Part shown: positions 46,927 to 55,528 of the stretch, in pieces
Layout: each line of letters opens with the position of its first letter
Numbering within the stretch: position 1 is the stretch's first letter
Assembly: GCA_030706405.1 (NCBI GenBank)
Contig: JAUZOO010000004.1
Coordinates: 372,765 to 436,764 of the forward strand
Reading direction: 5' to 3'
Source of the DNA: Bacteroidota bacterium
GTDB taxonomy: Bacteria; Bacteroidota; Bacteroidia; Bacteroidales; JAAUTT01
DNA: 64,000 bases
Translations under genes and position numbers: made by a program
Notes under the pieces: model-generated
Databases searched by the model: none
The model's input: the letters and a program-made list of their open reading frames with translations, nothing else
Told to the model about the DNA's origin: nothing

Positions 46927-48246
46927 TTAACGATTTATTACAGGTTTAATAATTTGATACTTCCCACTTAAATGCATCAGTCCAAATAAATAAAGAAGTC
47001 CATCGTAGTAAGGGTCGAAATAGCCGTCGCTATAGGGTTCGAGCTTTGCGTCCCAAAGAGCCCTTACAAAATCAAGTTTCTTAGCATCAGTATTCATCAA
47101 TGATACCGACGCAGAAGTAGCAACCAACCCTAAAGAGTGCCGCAATTTCCGAAACCCGCCGGCATCGAGTATAAAGTCGGGACTTGACCCATCAACGTTA
47201 AACTGGTCATCGAAAGAATTAACCCCTTTTGAATACAGAAAATCCTGAAGTTTTTGAGCATATCCTTCCTGCCATGTTTTGTCCTTTCCAAACCAGACAT
47301 AGTCCATGGCAATATTCATGGGCACACGCCACGAATCGTAACGGAAAGCGGCCGGCATCCAGGGCGTTGAATGCGGCTGGCCCGAAAATTCGGTATAGTC
47401 GTAATTTAAACTAGTAACGGGATGACAAGCCCGATGCAGAAATGCCCTGGCCGTATCGGCACAATCGCGGTAAAACTGTTCATGACCATCGCGAGCATAT
47501 TCGGCCCAAATTTCAAAAAAGGCTGGTAAATGATACGATGGGTCTGTCCAGGTGTAGCCTTTTCCTTCGGGGACAAAAGAGATTTGTTTATGCTCTGTAT
47601 TAATAAGGTTATGAACATTATTGCTTCCATCTTTTTTCCACATAGCATCCAGTATGTTGCGGGCCTCGGCATAGTAATCGATGCCTGTATTATTGCCCCA
47701 CCGGTTCGAAGCAAATAACAGACTAGTAACATAATACAACTCTCCATCGGAAGCCGAGCCTTCAGAATTACGCTTCATCGTCTTAGGGTTGATGCTCCAG
47801 GCAAAATAACCTTTGCGAGGCCCATCCAGGTGTTGAAGATAAGCTTTCGACCAACGCCAGATCCTGTCGAAAACATTCTTTTTATTAAGTTGGACCGCAA
47901 TCATCATCCCATAAGAAAGCCCTTCGGTACGTGCATCGTGATTTTTTAAATCCGATACATAGCCCATGGAATCGCCTACTTCAAAATAGATACGATTGGG
48001 TCCTTCAAAAAGATCATAGTATGCTTTGGCCACTTTCTGATCGATAGCAGATTGGCTGTACCCGGCTTCCTGAAAAATATTCCGGTAAACACCCGAATAA
48101 TAAGCGGCTCTAAAAAATTCAGAATTGATTTCCGTTTTGGCTTGTCCTAAAACTGAACTACAAACCACCGAAAAGGCGCCAATCACCAAGGCCGAAGCGG
48201 CTTTTCTATTCAAAACACAACGTTGATATAATGCATTAATTTTCAT
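46927..48246 (-). CDS. GH8 reducing-end xylose-releasing exo-oligoxylanase (Rex-type)
   Basis: This 439-residue exported enzyme has a long, basic-headed signal peptide ending near SVLGQA (36). The (alpha/alpha)6 GH8 fold is shown by RTEGLSYGMM with catalytic acid E108, SASDGELYY (D167) and the helical repeats through to YDGLLYLFGLMHL. Full-length similarity in pattern is to Rex enzymes (EC 3.2.1.156), which remove xylose from the reducing end of xylo-oligosaccharides, rather than to chitosanase or cellulase GH8s; this rests on xylan context and general look. It is probably periplasmic. It lies 54 bp after the GH30 gene. Confidence 0.88.
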   Translation of the reverse strand: MKINALYQRCVLNRKAASALVIGAFSVVCSSVLGQAKTEINSEFFRAAYYSGVYRNIFQEAGYSQSAIDQKVAKAYYDLFEGPNRIYFEVGDSMGYVSDLKNHDARTEGLSYGMMIAVQLNKKNVFDRIWRWSKAYLQHLDGPRKGYFAWSINPKTMKRNSEGSASDGELYYVTSLLFASNRWGNNTGIDYYAEARNILDAMWKKDGSNNVHNLINTEHKQISFVPEGKGYTWTDPSYHLPAFFEIWAEYARDGHEQFYRDCADTARAFLHRACHPVTSLNYDYTEFSGQPHSTPWMPAAFRYDSWRVPMNIAMDYVWFGKDKTWQEGYAQKLQDFLYSKGVNSFDDQFNVDGSSPDFILDAGGFRKLRHSLGLVATSASVSLMNTDAKKLDFVRALWDAKLEPYSDGYFDPYYDGLLYLFGLMHLSGKYQIIKPVINR

Positions 48247-48300
48247 ACGACAATCTATTCAGGGTTAATTTTTCAACAAGACAATAATGAAACTAAAATT

Positions 48301-51249
48301 TTACTCTTTAATAAATTTGGATATGATAGTCTTTCCCGAACCCGTAATCTTTATTACATAAACCCCTCTTAAAAGATGTGAAATATCAACCTGGTTTTTA
48401 CCCGGAACAAGTTGCGCAACCCGTTTCCCTTGTATATCAAAAATTTCGCCCGACTTTATTGGCAACGTAGAATTTATATAAAGCACATCCCGGGCAGGAT
48501 TGGGATAAATTGAAAGTTCGCCAGCAGTTGCATTATTGACCCCAGTATTGACAGATGTCCATTTTGCATAAAGGGTTATGGAAGCTGTTACAACATCAGT
48601 TGCAAAATTCCACGCATTGGTACAGGCTGCATCTTTAAACCATCCGGCAAATACATACCCCGTTTTAATAGGAGCTGTTGGTGCTGTAATAGTGGAATTA
48701 TAATTAACGATCAGATCGGCAATGGAGCTGCCTCCGTTTGTATTAAAACTGACACTGCCCGTATTTACGGTAACGCCATCAAGTTTCAACGTAAGACTTG
48801 ACGCTGAAAGAGTTGTTCCTGGCGTAAGGTATGCACCAAACGGAGCAATAGCAGGCTCTGAACCACTGGTTACCTTATAAAAAGCGGTTGCTCCACTCAC
48901 TGAGGCCAGATAATAACTTCCGGCAGGTGCATTTACCGAAACATAAACTGCATTCATATCATTCACCTTTAAATTATGAGGAGTTGAAACACTGCCAGTT
49001 CCATCAAACGAAAAGGTTCCGCTACCGGCAATCAGCACAGGGGTATTGGCTGAAATCTTTCCGGAAGTGATCTTAGTGCCACTAATTTCGGTTGAAGAAT
49101 ATTGCAACGTATAGGCTTTTATACCCGAAGGGATAGTCGCCTCAAAAGGCAGAGTTAACATACCATATCCGTTGACAGTGCGGGTGTACGAAGCTGCTGT
49201 TGCCGAAAAACTGACAGGTGCATAAAAATTACCGCCCGCCTCGGTAAGGCTGAGCTTGCTACAGGTTGTCCCGGCAATGACATTGGCATTACTGTTTGTC
49301 ACGCTGTTATCTGTATAATAAATACAATTCTTATTGGAGGCCGATGAATACCAATTTTGAGACGACGTAATCCCGGTAGTGTTTGTGTAATCCAAAGATG
49401 TATATGAGGCATTATCAAGACAATCCAGTTCATTACTATCTCCGATACTGTAAATGCCCGCAAACTTGAACATCTTTTCGGTGCCTAACCGGAAGAACAC
49501 ATCCCCAAATTTGATCGTAAGCACTGAACTATAATTGGAGTTGCTGAGCCCAAGGATACCTGAGCATCCATCGATCAACACTTTACGGGATATATCAAGG
49601 ACCCAGTCATAATTTCCATTCTTGTCAAAACTGATCGTTCCATAATTATACGATTTGGCTTCGCCGTTACTATTGACATAATACAATGTAGTATTGGCCG
49701 ATGTGTAATTCATTGCTGACGATATATTGTCAATATGGAATACCAGCTGATTATACCTGTCATCTAATTTCAAGTAACCGTTGGCGCTTGTTGTGTTTGT
49801 ACTAATCAGTAAGTGACTGTTATCAAACGTTGCCGTTTTTCCGCTTAATTGATAACTCGTACCAAAGGAAGTATTGGTGACGGTCTGATCTTCAATTTTG
49901 TTGTAATGATAAACCGCTCCAGTCATCTGAGAAGCCGGTCGTTCACTACTTTTTACAAATATCAGCGTGGTAACACAGGATGGGTCAATCGTTAACTTCG
50001 GGCGACAAGTTTCATCCGTTAAACTAATCACTGAAGATGACATATTTACAGACTCAGAAGTTTTTACACTATTTCCAGATTTGGTATAAAATGGCAAATC
50101 TACAGTCAGATTATACGAGCTATCAGCCGGGTTGATAACCATCACAATAACGCTGTCGCCGGTTACCGACAAATACGAAGAACCACTTAGCTTACCGGTT
50201 GCATCCATAAAAGTTTGGTCAACACGCGTGGAGCCTGTTGAGTATTTGGCATAATGGGAAAGTATATATCCCCGTTTAGTAATTGCACCGGTTGTAGTTC
50301 CATTGGAACCATCTCCCATCAATCCATAATAACGTTTTGATGCATAATGTATCCAGGCGTTGACGTTACCCAACAAAGCCGTATTTAATTTGGTTGCAAA
50401 GCTGAACGCATCCTTCTTCCAGTTAAAATCGCGGGTAGTATTTTCGTCAGCGTTCCAGTTAATGAGATATTCTGTCATCCAGGCTTCTTTACCTTTAGCC
50501 TGAACTTGTTTAAATCCGCTTTGAAGGTTACCATACTGGTGGCCTCCATAGATCTCAAAATTAGCACACACATTGTCATCCAAAAAGGCATTTGCATAAT
50601 TATCGGTTAACCCAACGCTTTCCGGAGCTATAACCTTACAGTTGATGAGCTGTCCATAGTTTTTCACGAAATCGGCAATTTGCTGAGGGGTCCAGATACA
50701 TCCTGCATAGGAACTCCTCATATCAGGCTCGTTCTGAATAGAGATGGCATCCAATTCAACGCCATTGTTATGTAAATAAGTGACGTAGTCGTTCAGGTAA
50801 TTGGCATAATCTGCATAGTGAGAAGCTAAAAGATAATTATCCTGAGTAACGCCATTGGCATCTGTATATATGGCATTAACCGTATTGTAAGCTTTCCATT
50901 CGGCAGGCATGGACCATGGCGAAGCAAAAACGGTAATCCCCAACGATTTTGCCAACTGAGCGGTTGCCAACGATTGGCTCCACGATGAAGTTCCAACCGG
51001 AATATACAAACGCATGATATTATAACCTGCTTCACTGTTCTTTCCCCAAAGCTTTTTGATTTCGTCGGTGGACATATGGTTATACGCGAATGTAGGACTA
51101 CAGACAAATCCTCCAAATCCGGTTATTTTCTGATATTTTATACTGCTGTTGACCCTTATGGAAGCTATTGGGGTAACAGCATGTAAAGACTCTAGTAATA
51201 CTAAACAGGTAAATAGAGTAATAATTAATCTAAAAATACTTTTTTTCAT
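48301..51249 (-). CDS. GH30 glucuronoxylanase-like enzyme with InlB-type repeat and T9SS tail
   Basis: This 982-residue secreted protein starts at the ATG at 51249 (MKKSIFRLIITLFTCLVLLE) rather than the upstream GTG at 51279. The GH30 barrel begins at YQKITGFGGFVCSPT, with acid/base E174 in SIQNEPD and nucleophile E260 in AWMTEY, followed by the side beta-domain. The general pattern fits the xylanase branch of GH30, which cuts next to glucuronic acid branches. The middle (about 450-820) holds unassigned beta domains. A single InlB B-repeat-like unit (SFNTNGGSSI, GYVFAGWFKDA, ITLYAKW) lies near 830-890. The last ~75 residues are a textbook T9SS type A sorting domain (LSIYPNPARDVLYI, LLRGVYVIKITG). 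It is therefore a surface or extracellular endo-enzyme of this locus. Confidence 0.9.
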   Translation of the reverse strand: MKKSIFRLIITLFTCLVLLESLHAVTPIASIRVNSSIKYQKITGFGGFVCSPTFAYNHMSTDEIKKLWGKNSEAGYNIMRLYIPVGTSSWSQSLATAQLAKSLGITVFASPWSMPAEWKAYNTVNAIYTDANGVTQDNYLLASHYADYANYLNDYVTYLHNNGVELDAISIQNEPDMRSSYAGCIWTPQQIADFVKNYGQLINCKVIAPESVGLTDNYANAFLDDNVCANFEIYGGHQYGNLQSGFKQVQAKGKEAWMTEYLINWNADENTTRDFNWKKDAFSFATKLNTALLGNVNAWIHYASKRYYGLMGDGSNGTTTGAITKRGYILSHYAKYSTGSTRVDQTFMDATGKLSGSSYLSVTGDSVIVMVINPADSSYNLTVDLPFYTKSGNSVKTSESVNMSSSVISLTDETCRPKLTIDPSCVTTLIFVKSSERPASQMTGAVYHYNKIEDQTVTNTSFGTSYQLSGKTATFDNSHLLISTNTTSANGYLKLDDRYNQLVFHIDNISSAMNYTSANTTLYYVNSNGEAKSYNYGTISFDKNGNYDWVLDISRKVLIDGCSGILGLSNSNYSSVLTIKFGDVFFRLGTEKMFKFAGIYSIGDSNELDCLDNASYTSLDYTNTTGITSSQNWYSSASNKNCIYYTDNSVTNSNANVIAGTTCSKLSLTEAGGNFYAPVSFSATAASYTRTVNGYGMLTLPFEATIPSGIKAYTLQYSSTEISGTKITSGKISANTPVLIAGSGTFSFDGTGSVSTPHNLKVNDMNAVYVSVNAPAGSYYLASVSGATAFYKVTSGSEPAIAPFGAYLTPGTTLSASSLTLKLDGVTVNTGSVSFNTNGGSSIADLIVNYNSTITAPTAPIKTGYVFAGWFKDAACTNAWNFATDVVTASITLYAKWTSVNTGVNNATAGELSIYPNPARDVLYINSTLPIKSGEIFDIQGKRVAQLVPGKNQVDISHLLRGVYVIKITGSGKTIISKFIKE

Positions 51250-51423
51250 AGATTTAATCACATTTATTAATAGACACACCTACATCATATCAAATTCACT
51301 TTCATCACATTAGCACAATTAACAGCCACAATACTGCTAACAACAATGAAGATTGTCATTTCTTTATCGTTGGAGAAAGGTATAGAATTACAGCATGTTG
51401 ATTTATCATGATTTATTTATCTG

Positions 51424-53958
51424 TCAGTTTTTTGCTTTTGACAGTTTACTCTCTGGAGCTCCCAAATAACTAGGTTTCAGGCCGCCCGTATCAATAAGTA
51501 TTTTCTGCAAGACAATACCAGGTTCCAATACACGGAAACGCAAACGATGTATACCTGCAGTAGTTATAAGGTGCTTGGTTTTAGTTTGATTTATCCGTTT
51601 TGCCTGCCAGCTATCAATTTCTCGAGGCGAGTACGTTTGGTTTATGTTGACAATTTGTTCATTACCTCCATCGAAAGAAATTGCATAACGTAAACCTTTG
51701 TTTGCATTAAAATTCAACGTAGGCGACAACAACACATTCACATCAAACGTCCCGGTTGTTTTTAAATTGATGGCATATTCCACGTAAACCGAATCCTTTG
51801 ACGAAGGATATTGATTTTGAGGAAATGTACTGACTGCAGAAACAGTTTTTCCTAATTCAGGAATGACGTTCCAATGAATTTTATCAGTTCCTTTTGTTTT
51901 CTGAAAATGTTCGGCTTCTATAGACACAAAACCGTCCGATTCGTCGAAAGCCAGATCTGACATTAAAATTTCAGGTACTTCCACCCTTGTTACTTTGGGC
52001 ATTATCCTTCTTCGGGGTTCGGCCCAAGAACGGTACCCAATGTGAATCTGATCCATCATATGCGACCATTTACCATCGGCTATATCCTTATTATAGTGAA
52101 TGGTCAAAATAGAGTCCCTATTATAACATTGCAGAGCAACATCTGCCCAATAGTTTGCTTCGAGGTCGTTTTGTGCTGCCATTTTTCTGTTTTTAGCAAC
52201 GGCATAGTACATCTCGTAAAGATTAGAGCAAGCATTTACCGGAAACAATACCAACTGGTCGAAGGCATCTTTATAACTGTTTGGTATAAGATTATATAAC
52301 CGCATGGCATCGAGTGTCAAATCGCGATAATCGTTCCGCACACGTTCAAATTCGCTGTAATTATCAAGACTAAATGTATTGGCATCAAGCAATTCTGGCG
52401 TTACCCGGTGATTATATTTTGTATAAAGTTTAAGGATACGGGCGGCATCTTTAGCGTACTTTTCGCCAAACTGCTGGGCACACCAGTCAACCGGATATTG
52501 CTGTATATTTTGAGCATTAAACCGGGTAGGGTCCCAGGCCATATCGAGGAAAAAACTAATTGGATATTCCATTGGTTTTAAGTCCCCTACATTCAAAATC
52601 CAAAGCCTGTCGGCACGATGAGTATATGCTAGGTTCATTTGTTCCCAGATACGCTCAATCTGACTAACGTTTAACCACTTATAACACCTCGGCCCACCCA
52701 CATAATCGACATGATAATAAATCCCATATCCACCAGGATGGACGGGAGCATTGATATCGGGCAATTTGCGAACATTCCCCCAGTTATCGTCGCAAAGCAA
52801 CAGCGTAACATCGTCGGGGACACGCATTCCCTGATCGTAGTAATCCTGCACTTCCTTATACAAGGCCCAAACCTGAGGCGTTTTTTCCGGTTTCTGCCCG
52901 GTAACTTTATTAATAATCCCGCGTTGCTCTTTAACAATTCGTTCTAACAACGAGATATTACTTTCCCGGCTCATTGGTTCGTCACCATCGCCACGCATCC
53001 CAATAGTAACAAGCGTTTCCCAGTTTTTATTCCGTTCCACACCGCCTTGCCAGAAGTTTTTAAGCACGGTATCATTCTTGGTATAATCCCAAGCCCCCTT
53101 TCCATAACGGTGCCATTCGGCCTGCGACCGCCCCATCGGTTCGTGATGGGACAGCCCTATAACGACGCCCATTTCATCGGCTAAAGGGCCATTTTCTTTA
53201 TCATCGTCGAAAAAAGCATTTCCCCACATGGCTGGCCACATAAAATTACCCCGAAGCCTGAGGACCAACTCAAAAACATGGGCATAAAACTGATGATTAA
53301 AACCTCCGAACTTTTCTTTAGCCCAGCCGGAAAGTGCAGGTGCTTCGTCATTCAGAAATATCCCTCTGTATTTTACTTTAGGGCTTTCAACCACATAACG
53401 ACCATCCTTGACAAATAAGGATTTGTGCTTTACAACCGGAACATCGGCCCAGTAATACCAAGGCGAAACACCTATTTGTTTAGACACATCGTAAATTCCA
53501 TAAATTGTGCCCCGCTTGTCGCTCCCGGCAATCACAAGAGCCTTAGCGACCCCTGGGAAAGGCGATTGAATTGTTTGAATAACAAAAGATTCCCATTTCC
53601 CGGCAACACCTTTTACATCAAGTTTCTTATTTTTCACCAATTGATCAACCAACGGGCTTTTACCGATAGTCCCTACAATTACAATCCCCTTCTGATTTGA
53701 GGTATTGCTATATTTAATTTCAGGCTCACTACCGGTAACCCGGCCGATATCAGCTTTCAAGTCCTTTAAAGCCCGTATCACTCCCGGATAATCTTCGGAA
53801 CTGACTATTAAAGATGGTGTTTCAGTTGAGTCAGACAACACAAACTGGTTATCGGATTCTGTATTTGTAATATAACTATGTTCTTGTTCAGCATATATAC
53901 TAATGCTCGAAAATAAAAGTACAATACTGCAAGACCAAAATGCCCAAAAATTTCTCAT
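51424..53958 (-). CDS. GH115 alpha-glucuronidase, type 1
   Basis: This 844-residue exported enzyme has a signal peptide to about SIYA (23). GH115 enzymes remove (4-O-methyl)glucuronic acid from internal and terminal xylose units of polymeric or large oligomeric xylan. The N-terminal domain contains GIVIVGTIGKSPL and ALVIAGSDKRGTIYGIYDVS, and the barrel contains YRGIFLNDEAPALSGW, LRGNFMWPAMWG and VIGLSHHEPMGR. The C-terminal beta-sandwich ends with GIVLQKILIDTGGLKPSYLG. The length is normal. It differs from the second GH115 (59661-62243) in active-site surroundings: EAPALSGW here, EDWGLKPW there. It is preceded by a degraded GH43 fragment only 14 bp upstream. Confidence 0.95.
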   Translation of the reverse strand: MRNFWAFWSCSIVLLFSSISIYAEQEHSYITNTESDNQFVLSDSTETPSLIVSSEDYPGVIRALKDLKADIGRVTGSEPEIKYSNTSNQKGIVIVGTIGKSPLVDQLVKNKKLDVKGVAGKWESFVIQTIQSPFPGVAKALVIAGSDKRGTIYGIYDVSKQIGVSPWYYWADVPVVKHKSLFVKDGRYVVESPKVKYRGIFLNDEAPALSGWAKEKFGGFNHQFYAHVFELVLRLRGNFMWPAMWGNAFFDDDKENGPLADEMGVVIGLSHHEPMGRSQAEWHRYGKGAWDYTKNDTVLKNFWQGGVERNKNWETLVTIGMRGDGDEPMSRESNISLLERIVKEQRGIINKVTGQKPEKTPQVWALYKEVQDYYDQGMRVPDDVTLLLCDDNWGNVRKLPDINAPVHPGGYGIYYHVDYVGGPRCYKWLNVSQIERIWEQMNLAYTHRADRLWILNVGDLKPMEYPISFFLDMAWDPTRFNAQNIQQYPVDWCAQQFGEKYAKDAARILKLYTKYNHRVTPELLDANTFSLDNYSEFERVRNDYRDLTLDAMRLYNLIPNSYKDAFDQLVLFPVNACSNLYEMYYAVAKNRKMAAQNDLEANYWADVALQCYNRDSILTIHYNKDIADGKWSHMMDQIHIGYRSWAEPRRRIMPKVTRVEVPEILMSDLAFDESDGFVSIEAEHFQKTKGTDKIHWNVIPELGKTVSAVSTFPQNQYPSSKDSVYVEYAINLKTTGTFDVNVLLSPTLNFNANKGLRYAISFDGGNEQIVNINQTYSPREIDSWQAKRINQTKTKHLITTAGIHRLRFRVLEPGIVLQKILIDTGGLKPSYLGAPESKLSKAKN

Positions 53959-53972
53959 ATATAAATTAGTTT

Positions 53973-54460
53973 TTAATACTCAACAGTTTGCTCCGTCCAT
54001 GTGGCCTGATTGATGTAGAACCGCCCATCTTTGTAATACACCGGCTCAATGCCCATCTGGGGTGTCAGTTCCCAGGACTGAAACGTTTGACTATACGGAT
54101 AAGGGCGTTTCTCGAACATCATGTAATGGCACGAACTCCATAAGTTCCCATCGGGACCGATAAACAAAGAGTTAGGCCCTGTTTAGCAATAAGGGTCCTG
54201 CTTATCATGAAATTTCAGGTGGTCATATCCCCCTTCGACAGCCAGTTCGGGACGGTAGCCTTTTTTTCGGGTGCGAAAAAAAGGCTCGCGCGAAGCCAGT
54301 TCCCATGGGCCTAGCGGCGATTTAAATTTCAGCAAACCAACTTTGTAGCCTCGTGTCCAGATGGAGAAAAACATGAAGTAAACGCCATCCCGTTTAACCA
54401 CAAATGGCCCTTCAATCCCTCCAACCATCCAATCCGGCCATCCGGGTTGATCCCCTTTTT
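53973..54460 (-). pseudogene. GH43-like C-terminal fragment with in-frame stop
   Basis: Two segments in the same minus-strand frame read as parts of one glycosidase: IEGPFVVKRDGVYFMFFSI, LKFKSPLGPWELASREPFF and GYDHLKFHDKQDPYC (54428-54186), then a TAA codon (54183-54185), then TGPNSLFIGPDGNLWSSCHY through INQATWTEQTVEY (54182-53973). The EGP acid motif, PLGPW turn and NSLFIGPDG blade are GH43-like. Upstream the frame is closed by TAA after only about a dozen more codons, so the N-terminal half with the catalytic base is missing. It sits between the alpha/beta-hydrolase gene and GH115. It is a decayed gene, and the product would be inactive. Confidence 0.8.
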
Positions 54461-54534
54461 AATCCTGATGATTTTTATTGATTACTTATTTCGAAACATC
54501 GATTAAAGCCGATTTTTCGATTTTTTATAAAAAT

Positions 54535-55443
54535 TTATAGGATTTTTTTCTTGTCCGTTTTCCATAAAGGATTTTCAGACAGTCCACAAGGGTTTCCAGT
54601 GAATAATTTACCGGCTTCGACATCGCCTTTCAATTGCCATTTAAACCAGGCAGTAGCCACTTTGGCAAATTCGCCACCATGAGGTTGTCCATAAGTTCCA
54701 CCATGGCCCACATCCATATTAGCAACAAAGACAGGAACATGGTTAATTTTACGGAAGTCGTCCATACCATTTCCATAAGCAATGTCCTTTTCGCCACCAA
54801 GAATGTACAAAGCAGGTGTATGTAATTTCAACAGGTCATCTTTTTTCAGATTGGGCATTCCGGGCATACCTGTACCTGAATTAACAAAAATACCACTATT
54901 ACAAACAACGGTAGTGGTTACACGTGGATCCGGAGCCGTTTCGAGCGTTTGTAAACCTCCGCAGGACATACCGCTCACGGCAATCTTCGAAACATCAAGT
55001 TTGTTATAAAACGGGCTTTTTTTATTACTGTTCTGAGCGATGGCCCAGTTGATAGCATCGGTCATTTGCGAAGAAGTCGATTTTCCTCCTCCCCTTACCC
55101 CTTCCTGAGGCATTAGACCAATAGCAATTACCAGAAATCCGTGCGATGCCACTTCGGACAAAAAGTTTACATGTTCCCACGGGGAATTGGCGCAAGCTCC
55201 GTTCCCCCATGCGATAATGGGGAGTTTTTGCACTTTCCCAAATACACTGAGATCTTTCGGACAGAATATTGTGTGTGTAGGCAAGCTGTTATCGGTATAC
55301 ATTATTGCCTTATAAGATCCCGTCCCTCCATCTTCAACTGTCCTAACAGCCGGCTGGGCTGCTGGATTTTGTGCATGCATTGCACTGCCGAAACCACATG
55401 CTACAAAAAGCAGCACAAAGAAACATTTCATTTTCATAAGCAT
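54535..55443 (-). CDS. Secreted alpha/beta-hydrolase, candidate xylan-related carbohydrate esterase
   Basis: This 302-residue exported protein has its signal cleaved near AMHAQ (25). The alpha/beta-hydrolase fold is visible, with oxyanion-side PIIAWGNGACAN, nucleophile elbow GMSCGG (S160), a probable acid in GGEKDIAYG and a probable His in VGHGGTYG. It matches no CE family I can name with certainty; the overall look is dienelactone-hydrolase or chlorophyllase-like. Its position among xylan debranching genes suggests removal of acetyl or feruloyl esters, which is inference. ATG codons at 55443 and 55437 are both usable starts. It is separated from the GH43 gene upstream by 85 bp containing a small hairpin. 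Confidence 0.82.
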   Translation of the reverse strand: MLMKMKCFFVLLFVACGFGSAMHAQNPAAQPAVRTVEDGGTGSYKAIMYTDNSLPTHTIFCPKDLSVFGKVQKLPIIAWGNGACANSPWEHVNFLSEVASHGFLVIAIGLMPQEGVRGGGKSTSSQMTDAINWAIAQNSNKKSPFYNKLDVSKIAVSGMSCGGLQTLETAPDPRVTTTVVCNSGIFVNSGTGMPGMPNLKKDDLLKLHTPALYILGGEKDIAYGNGMDDFRKINHVPVFVANMDVGHGGTYGQPHGGEFAKVATAWFKWQLKGDVEAGKLFTGNPCGLSENPLWKTDKKKIL

Positions 55444-55453
55444 TTAATTTTAG

Positions 55454-55469
55454 GCACTATGAATAGTGC
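55454..55469 (-). terminator. Small hairpin below the 703-residue GH43 gene
   Basis: GCACTAT (55454-55460) and ATAGTGC (55463-55469) form a tight hairpin (six pairs with a four-base loop) within the 85-bp gap. About five tandem copies of ATTTT follow at roughly 55488-55514. On the minus strand the hairpin is followed by CTAAAATT, so it is a weak terminator at best. Confidence 0.35.
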
Positions 55470-55528
55470 TATGATTAGCAAAAACACATTTTATTTTATT
55501 TTATTTTATTTATTTCCTTTTCAATTCG

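Noticed and set aside
53973-54428. Two separate small genes upstream of GH115
   Set aside because: Both pieces are in the same frame, separated by a single stop, and read as one GH43-like C-terminus, so they are one broken gene.
55488-55514. ATTTT tandem repeat as a phase-variation tract
   Set aside because: It lies between genes, only about five copies long, and not at a spacing that would alter a promoter or start codon.
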